The position numbers and the translations under genes were made by a program. 64,000 bases of DNA from Conus ventricosus. Taxonomy: Eukaryota; Mollusca; Gastropoda; Neogastropoda; Conidae. How positions within the stretch are numbered: position 1 is the first letter of the stretch; each line of letters starts with the position of its first letter. Of this stretch, positions 35,240 to 47,400 are shown piece after piece. Below the pieces are notes generated by a model, which saw only the letters and a program-made list of their open reading frames with translations, was not told the origin of the DNA and made no database searches. Location: NCBI GenBank assembly GCA_018398815.1, contig CM031602.1:102482683-102546682 (forward strand). Direction: 5' to 3'.

Positions 35240-36155
35240 GATGGCAGGGGGAGGGGGGGGGGGGGGGGTGTTGTAGGAATAGTGGTCAGGAGGATGGTAA
35301 GGGGGAGGGGGGGAGGGTTGTAGGGAATAGTGGTCAGGAGGATGGTAAGGGGGGAGGGGGGGGGGGGGTTGTAGGGAATAGTGGTCAGGAGGATGGTAAG
35401 GGGGGAGGGGGGGGGGGGGGGGGTGTTGTAGGGAATAGTGGTCAGGAGGATGGTAAGGGGGGAGGGGGGGAGGGTTGTAGGGAATAGTGGTCAGGAGGAT
35501 GGTAAGGGGGGGAGGGGGGGGGGGTTGTAGGGAATAGTGGTCAGGAGGATGGTAAGGGGGGGGGGGGGGGGGTTTTAGGGAATAGTGGTCAGGAGGATGG
35601 TAAGGGGGAGGGGAGGGAGGGTGTAGGGAATAGTGGTCAGGAGGATGGTAAGGGGGGAGGGGGGGGGGGTTGTAGGGAATAGTGGTCAGGAGGATGGTAA
35701 GGGGGGAGGGGAGGGAGGGTGTAGGGAATAGTGGTCAGGAGGATGGTAAGGGGGGAGGGGGGGAGGGTTGTAGGGAATAGTGGTCAGGAGGATGGTAAGG
35801 GGGGAGGGGAGGGAGGGTGTAGGGAATAGTGGTCAGGAGGATGGTAAGGGGGGAGGGGGGGGGGTGTAGGGAATAGTGGTCAGGAGGATGGTAAGGGGGG
35901 AGGGGGGGGGGGGGTTGTAGGGAATAGTGGTCAGGAGGATGGTAAGGGGGGAGGGGGGGGGTTGTAGGGAATAGTGGTCAGGAGGATGGTAAGGGGGGAG
36001 GGGGGGGGGGTTGTAGGGAATAGTGGTCAGGAGGATGGTAAGGGGGGGGGGGGGGGGGTTGTAGGGAATAGTGGTCAGGAGGATGGTAAGGGGGGAGGGG
36101 GGGGAGGGTGTAGGGAATAGTGGTCAGGAGGATGGTAAGGGGGGGGGGGGGTGTT
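35240..36155. repeat. G-rich ~50-bp minisatellite
   Basis: About 18 units, each containing AGTGGTCAGGAGGATGGTAA followed by a run of 10-25 mostly G residues and GTTGTAGGGAAT. Unit length varies with the G run. All G tracts are on the plus strand. The open frame at 35227-35487 is a glycine-rich translation of the repeat. Confidence 0.97.
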
Positions 36156-36179
36156 GGGGGGGATGATGGGGAAGGAGGG

Positions 36180-36310
36180 GGTGTGTTGTTTCAGATTCTA
36201 GAGATGGGAGGCCAGCCTGGACTTGAAGGAGTCCAGTGACTCTGCTGTCACAACCACTGAGGCAGGTCTGTTCTAGGTGTGGGAATCTGGGAATTGGAAT
36301 AACTGCAATC
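36180..36310 (-). mobile_element. LINE C-terminal fragment between minisatellites
   Basis: A minus-strand frame reads VVVTAESLDSFKSRLASHL, resembling the last residues of a non-LTR retrotransposon ORF2 (SFKSxLxxHL). The block CAGGTCTGTTCTAGGTGTGG at 36261-36280 recurs at 37219-37238, inside the next LINE fragment. Confidence 0.45.
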
Positions 36311-36426
36311 ATGAAAAACCAAGAGTAAGTATATCTGCCATTTATCATTATCTGTTTAGAAATCAAAGGTGGGAAGTGACGTAACAGTTTAGGTACGTAG
36401 CGAAACAGGAGGTGTGCCGTGGTACA

Positions 36427-37125
36427 GCATTTTGTCTCTAACAGTGATTATCTGCTGTGAAATGTGTAATCAGTTGTCTCTAACAGTGATTATTCTGCTG
36501 TGACATGTGTAATCAGTTGTCTCTAACAGTGATTATCTGCTGTGGACATGTGTAATCAGTTGTCTCTAACAGTGATTATCTGCTGTGACATGTGTAATCA
36601 GTTGTCTCTGACAGTGATTATCTGCTGTGAAATGTGTAATCAGTTGTCTCTAACAGTGATTATCTGCTGTGAATGTGTAATCAGTTGTCTCTAACAGTGA
36701 TTATCTGCTGTGTACATGTGTAATCAGTTGTCTCTGACAGTGATTATCTGCTGTGACATTTGTAATCAGTTGTCTCTAACAGTGATTATCGCTGTGACAG
36801 CCCTGATGTGGCCTTTGCGGTCGGCTGGGCTATAAGCATACATTATCTTATCTGCTGTGGAAATGTGTCATCAGTTGTCTCTAACAGTGATTATCTGCTG
36901 TGAAATGTGTAATCATTTGTCTCTAACAGTGATTATCTGCTGTGAAATGTGTAATCATTTGTCTCTAACAGTGATTATCTGCTGTGAATGTGTAATCAGT
37001 TGTCTCTAACAGTGATTATCTGCTGTGATGTGTAATCAGTTGTCTCTAACAGTGATTATCTGCTGTGAAATGTGTAATCAGTTGTCTCTTATAGTGATCA
37101 TCTGCTGTGAAATGTGTAATCAGTA
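36427..37125. repeat. ~43-bp minisatellite
   Basis: About 16 units containing CAGTTGTCTCTAACAGTGAT and TATCTGCTGTGAAATGTGTA. Unit lengths vary by 1-3 bp. A 45-bp non-repeat insertion lies at 36798-36845. Confidence 0.95.
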
Positions 37126-38300
37126 CTTCCAGAAGGATTCTGCATTTTGAGTGCATCGGAAATGCAGTGGAAGTGAATTCCAAATAGCACTACCAGCGTA
37201 GGAACAGCTTGCTTTAAACAGGTCTGTTCTAGGTGTGGAAATCTGGAATTTGGTTGGATATCTAGGGTTTATGTGAAATTTGACTGAAGAGATTATGGGT
37301 CTAAACCAATGGAATTGTTTTGCATCAGCAAACATTTGTTGACAGCACATATATATTTTAGTGGAGAAGCCCCTGCTTTAGTATATCGCCTTTACTAAGA
37401 CCTCACGGTTTAAAAAGAACTGCTTTAAATGCTCTTTTGTAGACACTGGTAAGAGGTTTCACTTACTTTAGCACTAGGATAGCCAAATAGTGCTGAATAA
37501 TTATTGATTGAGAGAGATAATATGCGCATGTATACATAATTGTCTAGCATAAAGGTTTAAGAATGATTGATCCTCTACAGCTGATATGTCTGTCTTGATA
37601 TTGATTTATATAAATTGTGCAAGTAATAGACAATGGAAGAGTATTATCAATATGTACACCTAAACCTCAATGGCTATCCGCCACTTCAGTTTCCTGATTA
37701 TTGGAGAGAAAAAAAAACAGATGGAGGCTGTGCGGTTATAGTTTGTCTTCTTTGCCTTGTTGTTATCAGGTTCGTTTTTTGTTTTATTAGGATTCAGTGA
37801 CATATGATATACATTCACCAATCACATAAGACGTCGGCATTCTTTTGTAACGAAGTGAAAACAACTTCTAAGCTGGAGCTGCTTGTGTGGACAGTGGTAT
37901 CATCACAAAATAGTTCACTTAAATCCTCAACATATAGAGGGAGAACATTCATATAATCTGAGAACAGCAACGGGCCTAACGCAGAACGCCGGGGTACTCC
38001 ATGTCAGGTAGATAACTTCTGTGATGAGTTGACACAAACGGTCTGTCGACAGTCTTCTAGGGATGATGTGATCAGTTGGAAGGTGCTTCCTGTTATACCA
38101 TTCGATAATGTTTTCATGCATGATGATTCGTTGCCAGTTATATCAAAAGGCTTTCCAAATCAACAAGGCAGTGCTAACAGTATCTATTTTCATTTCATAC
38201 GGATTAACCCATTGCTCTACTAGGTTTTTAAGTGCTGTATGACAAGAACGTTTTCCCTGAATCCCGATTGAAGTTCATTTAGTAGATTGCAGAGGTCATG
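37126..38300 (-). mobile_element. LINE reverse transcriptase and C-terminus (CR1/Jockey-like), reverse strand
   Basis: Read leftward, frames show GVPRRSALGPLLFSDYMN at about 37940-37995, then an active-site box read as FCDDTT near 37891-37912, and, about 600 bp on, the C-terminal region FQISTPRTDLFKASCSYAG with WNSLPL at about 37150-37265. Upstream sequence (38000-38250) encodes a LITS-type region preceding the GVPQGS motif. The box residue is C instead of A, and frames are broken. It belongs with the endonuclease fragment at 39808-40038. Confidence 0.7.
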
Positions 38301-39107
38301 ATGGTGGTGTAGGTGTTTATTTTTGTGATTTTCCAAGGGTTTGGACAGAACTGGCCAAATTGATTTAGGTCAATACAAAGGATAATGAATATGAACAACC
38401 AGGCAGAAGTTAGGTTTTGTAACACACCTGTGACAAGTTTTTACTGACGCTTTGTCTACACTTACAGGAGGTTCCTTAGCGTGCTCACGCATCGTTTAGG
38501 TACACTAGAGACTGCTTGTCATAAACAGAATTGATGGATCAGATTGTCTCCAGATCTGACAATGGGTATCTCTTTTACAAGTTTGAACTGTGCGGGAAAT
38601 GACACTTATCAGTGCAAATATTATGAATATAGGTAAGTGTTCACATTACAACGGGTGCTGATAGTTTCAGAATTTTATCATTAATGCCCTCAAGTCCGAT
38701 TACTTCAAGTCTGTTTTAATGGCATATCGTAGGTAAATATCTAGCTTGCATAGGCGAAACTGGTGGACCTGAAGGAATGTTTTTAGCAGTGCAGAAGTTT
38801 TATAGTTTTTGTGTTCATTCGACTCGTTTCTTTGACAATGCGTTCTGCAATTCCCGCAAACTGTTTGTTGAGTTCATTTGGTGTTATGCTGGTGATGGGA
38901 CTTATCTTTGGCTGTGAAGTTTCTTTGTAAGTTCATTTATAGCTTTCCATATGAACGTCGATTTTGTTTGTTAGATACTAGTTCAAGAAAAAAAAATTGC
39001 TGCTTGTTTGAGTGAATTGGCTTTTTTCCATCGCTTGTAAATCTGTCCGACTTCCCTTCTGCTGCAAGCAGATGGCTGTGTGGGAAACAGGGCAGCGTGT
39101 AGTTCAT
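38301..39107. other. Interior of the reverse-strand LINE, degraded, with a dispersed repeat
   Basis: Lies between the LINE reverse transcriptase and endonuclease parts. No clear motif was read. The segment 38362-38525 matches 42150-42302 closely over its length (shared words GATAATGAATATG, AGGCAGAAGTTA, ACACACCTGTGACAAGTTT and GTACACTAGAGACT). Confidence 0.4.
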
Positions 39108-39755
39108 CAGTAATCCACTGTGGTTGAGCACAGTGTTTCACTGTGTAGTTCATCAGTCATCCATTGTGGTTGAGCACAGTGTTTCACTGTGTAGTTCATC
39201 AGTCATCCATTGTGGTTGAGCACAGTGTCTCACTGTGCAGTTCATCAGTCATCCATTGTGGTTGAGCACAGTGTTTCACTGTGCAGTTCATCAGTCATCC
39301 ATTATGGTTGAGCACATAGTTTCACTGTGCAGTTCATCAGTCATCCATTGTGGTTGAGCACAGTGTTTCACTTTGTAGTTCATCAGTCATCCATTGTGGT
39401 TGAGCACAGTGTTTCACTGTGTAGTTCATCAGTCATCCATTGTGGTTGAGCACAGTGTTTCATGTGTTAGTTCATCAGTCATCTATATGGTTGAGCACAG
39501 TGTTTCACTGTGTAGTTCATCAGTCATCCGTTGTGGTTGAGCACAGTGTTTCACTGTGTAGTTCATCAGTCATCCGTTGTGGTTGAGCACAGTGTTTCAC
39601 TGTGTTAGTTCATCAGTCATCCTTTGTGGTTGAGCACAGTGTTTCACTGTGTAGTTCATCAGTCATCCATTGTGGTTGAGCACAGTGTTTCACTGTACAG
39701 GTGTAATTCATCAGTCATCCATTGTGGTTGAGCACAATGTTTCACTGTACACATT
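39108..39755. repeat. 46-bp minisatellite inside LINE
   Basis: About 14 units of 46 bp containing GTAGTTCATCAGTCATCCAT and TGTGGTTGAGCACAGTGTTT. Units are highly similar, with occasional single-base changes. The array lies between the endonuclease and reverse transcriptase parts of the reverse-strand LINE. Confidence 0.95.
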
Positions 39756-39807
39756 TTGACTGGCGCATGCTTGTCATAAACAGAATTAAACGTGTGTAGC
39801 CAGAACT

Positions 39808-40050
39808 CTAGACTTTTCTCTGGATCAGTGTAATTATGAACATTTTCTCTGGATCAGTGTAATTATGAACATTTATGAGAAGGGAATTCATGATGGTCAG
39901 TAGGAAAGATGTCCTCGTAGAATTGTCCAAAAGATCTGCAAGTGATATGTTGTGGCCGGTTTTACACGGTTTGATTCCACTTCGTTTACACGTAATGCAT
40001 ACTTGAAAGTGGTCGCTGCATCCATTCAAGGCACACATTTCACTATGACA
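39808..40050 (-). mobile_element. LINE endonuclease C-terminal fragment
   Basis: The minus-strand frame 40038-39808 encodes GCSDHFQVCITCKRSGIKP, holding the SDH motif that ends the APE-type endonuclease of LINEs, followed by a connecting region with NYTDPEKM. A 29-bp tandem duplication at 39817-39875 repeats the NYTDPEKM-type end. This is the 5' portion of the LINE whose reverse transcriptase lies at 37126-38300. Confidence 0.6.
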
Positions 40051-40599
40051 GTACGTGGTTCAGAGAGATAGATGTGCTTGATTAATGTTTTGCTTAGTGG
40101 GCGTTACTCGGCTGGGAATATCTATACTTTGGGATGCATTTTACAAATAGTCTTATTTTACCATTATGTCCATAAGCTTGTCCAGCTAATCAGCATTTTC
40201 TGCTGGTTTCGATACACAGATCCGATTTTGATGGGTTTCGTTCTCTTCAACTTGATTACTATCTATACAGCTCCAATTCTAAAACTTTCAAGTTCATATA
40301 AACGTCGAGCATCTACTACACGATACACGATACACGATATTTTATTTGTCCTCATAGAATACAAGGAAAATTTGTTTGTGGTGCCATTATCAAAATTCAC
40401 ATATTGCAACAACTTATAAACTAGTATATCATTAAAAATATTCCACTCTTTGCACTGTGCTCAGTCATTCCTTGTCAATTCATTTATCCATCTTGTGTCA
40501 CTCTCTATATATAAATATTAAACACATGCACACACACACATCCTACCACCTCTCCCCCACCCCCACACCCCAGTTACACACACACACCACACCAATACA

Positions 40600-40600
<1 letters not shown>
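40051..40600. other. Unidentified AT-rich sequence
   Basis: Contains a triple ACACGAT repeat at 40318-40339. A forward frame at 40072-40419 is hydrophobic and has no recognised family. Confidence 0.4.
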
Positions 40601-40746
<146 letters not shown>

Positions 40747-41018
40747 ACACAGAGGTGCACACATCACCACCACAAACCACCATCACATATGCAATATTAT
40801 AACAACACTTAAATAACACTCCAACTATAAAACAGAATGCTCCATGATAAGTTCAAAGTTAAGTATAAAAAAGAAAAGAAAGAAAACAAAACAATAGCAC
40901 CATTCAAAAGATCAATAATATTGCAAAATGTATAATTACGTAAACTGTAAAAGTAACCTGCAGAGTTAAATACAAATCAGGAATAAAAGATTTACTGCTA
41001 AGTAAGATATTTAAAGTT

Positions 41019-41104
<86 letters not shown>
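41019..41104. repeat. (GA)n microsatellite
   Basis: About 42 GA units. Confidence 0.98.
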
Positions 41105-41108
<4 letters not shown>

Positions 41109-41257
41109 AGGGAGATAATTCATAGGGGTGTGAAAATTGAAAAACAGACTTGTATGAACATTTAACTATAAAAAACATATCATTCTCTATTAAACCAAGT
41201 ATGGAATAAAAGAGCACAAAATTTCAATGCCAGAAAATTATATCACAAAAAGTATGA

Positions 41258-41345
41258 TTGTATAAACAGTAAAAATAATACAATCAAATAAAGATATTTG
41301 TGTATAAACAGTAAAAATAATACAATCAAATAAAGATATTTGTAG
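41258..41345. repeat. 43-bp tandem duplication
   Basis: TATAAACAGTAAAAATAATA...AGATATTTGT occurs twice in succession. Confidence 0.9.
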
Positions 41346-41379
41346 TAAAAATGGCTTGGATGGGGGGGGGGGGGTTGTC

Positions 41380-41382
<3 letters not shown>

Positions 41383-41432
<50 letters not shown>

Positions 41433-41437
41433 ACACA

Positions 41438-41485
<48 letters not shown>

Positions 41486-41500
41486 ACACACACACACACA

Positions 41501-41549
<49 letters not shown>
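41383..41549. repeat. (CA)n microsatellite
   Basis: About 80 CA units with a few interruptions, preceded by a G run at 41360-41372. Confidence 0.98.
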
Positions 41550-41551
<2 letters not shown>

Positions 41552-42025
41552 TTTCATGAAGGTAAATTTATGTGCCTATAGATTTGGATTCGGTTGGATC
41601 TCTGCGTACAGTTTTGTAGCCAGAGATTAAGACAGTGGTATCAGGGACAATACTGAAAGTTTTGATTCAGTAAAGCCAAACATATGAAAGGTTTTGTCTT
41701 AATTATAAAGTATAGTGGGTACCTCATATAAGGTTCACAATCAGATGCCCAATACGTAGCCCGTCTTCCTGTAGCCACGCAGAAGATGATCACATCATTT
41801 GGGCAACGGAAACGAATATAGTGAGGATACACTTGTATACAAACACACGTGTCCATATGCTGCACACATAACACAACAATATCCAATGCACAAGGACAGT
41901 GAATATGAAGAGAGAATAAACAGGCAGAAATTAATTTTACAAGCAATTGTGAAACAACACACAAACACACAGACTGACCGACTGAAACCAATTTATTGTC
42001 AGATTAGCTAATTGTTGTACTGACA
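41550..42025. other. Unidentified sequence with a diverged copy of the 38362/42150 repeat
   Basis: A weak copy of the dispersed repeat lies at 41873-41940 (ACAGTGAATATGA, AGGCAGAAATTA). No gene was recognised. Confidence 0.4.
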
Positions 42026-42063
42026 AACACACACACATACACGCACAAACACGCACGCGCGCG

Positions 42064-42109
<46 letters not shown>

Positions 42110-42111
42110 CA

Positions 42112-42149
<38 letters not shown>
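42026..42149. repeat. Alternating purine-pyrimidine tract (CA)n and (ACGC)n
   Basis: CA repeats flank about 12 ACGC units at 42066-42110. This is nearly perfect purine/pyrimidine alternation for about 120 bp. Confidence 0.95.
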
Positions 42150-42151
<2 letters not shown>

Positions 42152-42302
42152 CAATATTCAATACAAAAGGATAATGAATATGTACAACAGGCAGAAGTTA
42201 AGTTATGTAACACACCTGTGACAAGTTTCACTGATTCTTTGTCTATACTACAAGAGGTTTCTTAGCGTGCTGACGCATCATTTATGTACACTAGAGACTA
42301 CG
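42150..42302. repeat. ~150-bp dispersed repeat, copy 2
   Basis: Matches 38362-38525 in the same orientation with few differences. Family unknown. Confidence 0.7.
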
Positions 42303-42310
42303 ATATAAAA

Positions 42311-42312
42311 TC

Positions 42313-42391
<79 letters not shown>
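42311..42391. repeat. (GA)n microsatellite
   Basis: GA repeats with two short interruptions, directly abutting the end of the following LINE. Confidence 0.97.
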
Positions 42392-42393
<2 letters not shown>

Positions 42394-43094
42394 CAAGACT
42401 CAAGACTCAAAAACTTTATTACTCAAGGATAGAGATTTTAGGCAGTGCCTATTCTTCCAATCTGTCCTTGCTATTCTACAACATTCAACTAAACACACTG
42501 CACATATTAATAATGGTAGAAACAATGAAGAATATAGCAACATTATAATAATAACAATAACAATAGTAATAAGAATAATAATGATTAAAAAAAAAAATCC
42601 ATTACAAAATTACACAAACATAATCAGAGACGTACGTGCGCGCTCACATGCACGCACACGCCCACACATACACGCACGCACGCGTACACCCACACCCACA
42701 CACCACACACCCACCCATTCATACATACATACACATTTTCATCAGCTAATATAGAGGCAAACATAAGAGTAGGGCGTTGAGACTATGATCAAAAGGTTAG
42801 ATTTATTGTTCAAGTAAATGTTTATGTATTGCTGATTTGAAGGACGGCAGTGATTGACATGTTTTGGCAGACGGAGGAAGAGAGTTCCACACAGATGGAC
42901 CAAAAAATGCAAAACTAGATTTGAACAAATCAATGCGGACACGTGGTAAAATGTAATTATTTGAATCATATCGCGTTGTTGCCATTTGGATAAACTCAGC
43001 AAGATATGTTGGCGCCATGTTTGCATGGACTTTAAACATTAGTACTGCCTTATTATAGATCAGTTGGCTCTGAAGTGGTAGCATCATTAGTTTG
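42391..43094 (-). mobile_element. LINE 3' end (CR1/Jockey-like), reverse strand, cut by gap
   Basis: The minus-strand frame 43087-42803 encodes a LINE C-terminus: YNKAVLMFKVHANMAPTYL, PRVRIDLFKSSFAFFGPSVW and NSLPPSAK. A 3' UTR of about 400 bp follows, with AATAAAG close to the end and a (GACTCAA)n-type tail at 42391-42410. The upstream part is lost in the N gap. Confidence 0.75.
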
Positions 43095-43194
43095 NNNNNN
43101 NNNNNNNNNNNNNNNNNNNNNNNNNNNNNNNNNNNNNNNNNNNNNNNNNNNNNNNNNNNNNNNNNNNNNNNNNNNNNNNNNNNNNNNNNNNNNN
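43095..43194. other. Assembly gap (100 N)
   Basis: Exactly 100 N, the conventional size for a gap of unknown length. Confidence 0.99.
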
Positions 43195-43212
43195 AGAGGA
43201 GCGGATTATGTG

Positions 43213-44110
43213 CATTGTTTGGACATGATTTTTTCTTGGAAATGAAGGTGCTGTCATTGATGTTATTGCTGTTTTAATAACTCTTGAAAGACTTTGACAA
43301 AATTATGCTTTTTATACATGACCTTACTTAGTAGGAGATTTTCCCTCTGACCTGTTTTCTTTCTTTCTTGAAACATTTTCAAACCGATTTATGTTATTGA
43401 AATACTCTGGTGCATAACCCACTTACCCTTCCCCCTGCTCCCCCCCCCCCCCTCTCGTCCATCCCCCCCCCAAACTATTGATCAAACCCGACCTGCTGTT
43501 ATTAAAATATCATGGTGCATAACCCCACTACCTCTTCCCCTGCTCTTCCCCCACCCCTCCCAAATATTTATCAAATCTGGCTTACTGTTATTAAATTATA
43601 CATGGATGAAATAGACGGGGGACAACGAATTGCCTATGCTGATAGAAGTTGATGGTTGAATGAGCTCGTTTGCTTTTCTTTGAAATGTTGTTATTTGTAA
43701 TCTGTGTTCTTTAAACTTCTGTTTTGTATTGTTTTGATTTTGAAATGAAGTATGGAGTTTGATGGGCCAAGTTCATAAGTTATGCAGAGTGGTATTAGTT
43801 ATGTGGATGATGGGCGTAGTTTAGTTGTCATTGATTCTTGGGAAGGAAGATGTTGTCATTGATGTTGTTGTTGTTTTAATAACCTTGAAGGCTTTAACAA
43901 AGTTTATTCATTGTATACATGACCTTATTTACATGGAGATTTACCCTCTGACCTTGTTTTCTTCCTTTTAAAGGAAAATTTTTTCTTTCGTCCCATGTCG
44001 CGTGCCTCCATCCCCCTCCCCCACGCCCCTACCCTGAGACATTTGTCCAACCCGTCTTACTGTTAATATATAATGCACACGGTGCATAACCCACTTACCC
44101 CCCCCCATAC
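43213..44110 (+). repeat. ~622-bp tandem monomers at the LINE 5' end
   Basis: 43240 onward (GATGTTATTGCTGTTTTAAT, then CATGACCTTACTTA) recurs at 43862, an offset of 622 bp. GGTGCATAACCC followed by a C-rich stretch occurs at about 43410, 43513 and 44091, with TTACTGTTA before it. The second monomer leads directly into the Tx1/L1-type LINE, so these look like 5' UTR monomers. Confidence 0.65.
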
Positions 44111-44336
44111 CCCCCATACCCCCCCCCCCCCCCCCCCCCCACCGTTTTCCGTCCCCTCTCCACGCTTTGCACGTGACAAAAAAAAAATGAGTCGCCCCAA
44201 AGAAGACGGTCAGTGGAATTGTGTTCACAAGTACATTAGCGCACACATACGCGCGCGTGAGATTTATTCCACACCCGATGCGCTCACCCCTTTCCTTTCC
44301 TTTCTTGTTAGTGAGGGTGCGTGCGTGCGTGCGAGC

Positions 44337-44423
<87 letters not shown>

Positions 44424-47400
44424 TGTGTGTGTGTGTGCACGCGCGCGCGTATGTGTGTATGTGTGTGAGCGCTCGCTTATTTCACTTAGTTATCATGCTT
44501 ACAGAAGGGAAAGCATATGTTTCATTTTTTTTCTTCGAAAGTCAGGCTTGGCTTAGTTTGATTATGCTTTATCTATATGTTCCATTGCCTTTAAGGTCTA
44601 TTGCGTCCTTTTTCTTGTTCTTCTTCTTCATCTTCTTTCTTCTTGTTCTTTTTCTTCTTCTTCTTTTTCTTCTTCTTCTTCTCTGCGCCTGCCGCTCGCC
44701 TGCGTTGGTCAAGCAATTTTGACTCATTTTTGACTTAAAATTGTACGTGTTTGTAGTCTGGTAGATTGTTTTTTTCAGTAGGCATTTGTGTATGTGCATA
44801 TGTTTTTTTGTCTTTTTTTTTAATTGTCATTGTGTTGAAGTTTGTATGTTTTTGATCTTAGTTGTTCATTTGTCAGTTGTTGTGTTCAGCATAACGGAAA
44901 AACATAGGCACACATCAGGAATGAGAAGTCATACAAAAAAGTAATATAATTGAACAGGTATGGATTCTATTGCAATGTCATCTTTGAACTGCCAGGGTCT
45001 CGGGGGATATCAAAAAAGAAAGGACGTGTTTCAGTTTTTAAGACAAAAACAGTACTCTATTTACTTTTACAAGACACACATTTCACACAGAAATTAGAAC
45101 GCCAAATAAGAAGTGAATGGGGATACGAGTGTGTTTTTGCTTCTAACAATTCTAGATCAAGAGGCGTGGCAATACTCTTCAATAATAACTTTGAATTCAA
45201 ATAAAGAAATTAATTAAAGATGTTCAGGGTAATTACATAATACTGGTTATTAATACAATGGGAAAAGATTTAATTTTGGTGAATATCTAGGACCAAATAA
45301 AGATGATCCTTCCTTCTTTGAAAACATACAGTTGAAAGTAGAAGAATTAAACATAGCCAACATAATAATAGCCGGAGACTGGAATTTGGTTATTAACCCT
45401 AGTATTGACTATCAAAATTATAACATATCAATAACAGACATGCGCAGGAAGTAGTTACTGAAATGATGACAAAACTAGAGCTAGTTGATATATGGAGAGA
45501 GTTGAATGAAGACACGAGACGGTTTACATGGAGAAGACTAAAACCTTCAACAAAGCAGGCTAGATTTCTTTTTAGTGTCTGATACATTAATCACTAATAT
45601 TGAGATGCTGTATCTTATTTGGATATAAAACAGATCACTCTTTGGTATATATAAACATTGCCTTTAGAAAAGAAGACAGACATAAAGGTTTTTGGAAATT
45701 TAACTCTTCACTTTTGAGGATAAGATATATGTAGACCTTATTAATGAAAAGATTAAAGAATTAAGGAACAATATGCGCTACTACCATACAGTAGAATTCT
45801 CTTGATAAATCCAAACAATCAAATTCAGTTCTCAGTTTCAGACCAGTTATTCTTAGATACTCTGATTATGGAATAAGAGCGAAACAATAACATTTAGCAT
45901 TCATAAAAATAAAAACATAATGAGAAAGAAAAACACATTGAAAAAGAAATTCAAGCTTTGGAAAGCAAAACTCCTTTATTGGAAGCGGACGTGGCAACCT
46001 GAAAAAGAAAAAAGATGAATTGAATGAGATTAGGAAAACAAAGATGGAAGGAATAATAGTAAGGTCCAGGGCAAGATGGGCGTCACAAGGGGGAAAAAGT
46101 AAACAAATACTTCTGCTCACTGGAAAAAAGAAACTTTGTAAGCAAAAGAATGCTCAAACTAGTCACGAACAAAGGAACTACTTTAACAGAAACGGACCTT
46201 ATGTTAGAAGAAACAAAGAACTATTTTAAACATTTATATGCAGAGAAGAAAGTAAAAGATATTGAAATTGAAAATATGCCAATAATCTACCCAAACTAAC
46301 TCAAGCAGAATCGATGAGTTGGAGGGACCAATTACCTTAGAGGAAGCTACTAAGTCTTAAAAAAACATGGAGAATGATAAAAGTCTGGGACAGATGGTAT
46401 GACAGTAAATTTTTAAAATTCTTTTGGAGACAATTGGGGGATTTTGTTGTCCGTTCATTAACGAGGGATACAATAAAGGCGAAATGTCTATAACACAAAA
46501 AGAAGGTATAATAATTTGTTTACCAAAAGGAGATAAGCCACGAGATACATAAAGAACTGGAGACCAATTTCACTTCTAAATGTTATTTAAAATTGCTTCT
46601 GCTGTATTGCAGGTAGAATAAAATCTGTTCTACCCCAAATCATAAATGAGGACCAGTCAGGTTTCATTCCCGGTAGATACATAGGAGACGTTTAAGAACC
46701 ATATATGATGTAATTCACTATTTAGAGGTGAACCGCTTGCCTGGATTATTTGTATCTGTCGATTTCGAAAAAGCATTGACTCTGTTGACTGGTCATACAT
46801 GAGTAGGGTTTTACGTGCTTTCGGGTTCGGAAAAGGAATACGCAATGGATATTATCTTTTTATGAAAAGATAAGGTCTTATGTTATAGTGAACGGGAAGG
46901 TTTCTTCAGGATTTTCTATTGGAAGAGGATGCGACAAGGAGTCTATATCTCCATATTTGTTTGTTTTATGTGCCGAAATACTAGCAAACAAAATAAGGCA
47001 GATCAAGATGTTTAAAGGCATAAAAATAAAAAATACAGAATTCAAGACAAATCAGTTTGCAGATGACACCACCTTCACACTGGGAAGGAGATAAGAATCA
47101 TATGAAAAGTTGTTCACAGATCTCTATGAATTTGAGCAAATATCTGGACTTAAATTAAACTATGAAAAAACGTTTAATGTTTGGTTAGGGATAAAAAAGA
47201 ATTCGTCGAACACGTACTTACCCTTATATAAAATGGAATGGAACCTTTAAATTTAAAATCCTGGGGTGTGGTTTACGAATATCTGACAATATGACTCAAA
47301 TCAATGTGACAGATAAATTTTTAGAAGTTAAAAATTTATTTAAAATATTATGGTCAAAAGAGATAATTACACCTCTAGGTAGAATAGCAGTGCTAAAAGC

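Noticed and set aside
35227..35487. Glycine-rich protein frame
   Set aside because: Direct translation of the G-rich minisatellite.
42284..42754. 156-codon frame
   Set aside because: Starts in (GA)n and runs through AT- and CA-rich DNA; no domain, antisense to a LINE 3' UTR.
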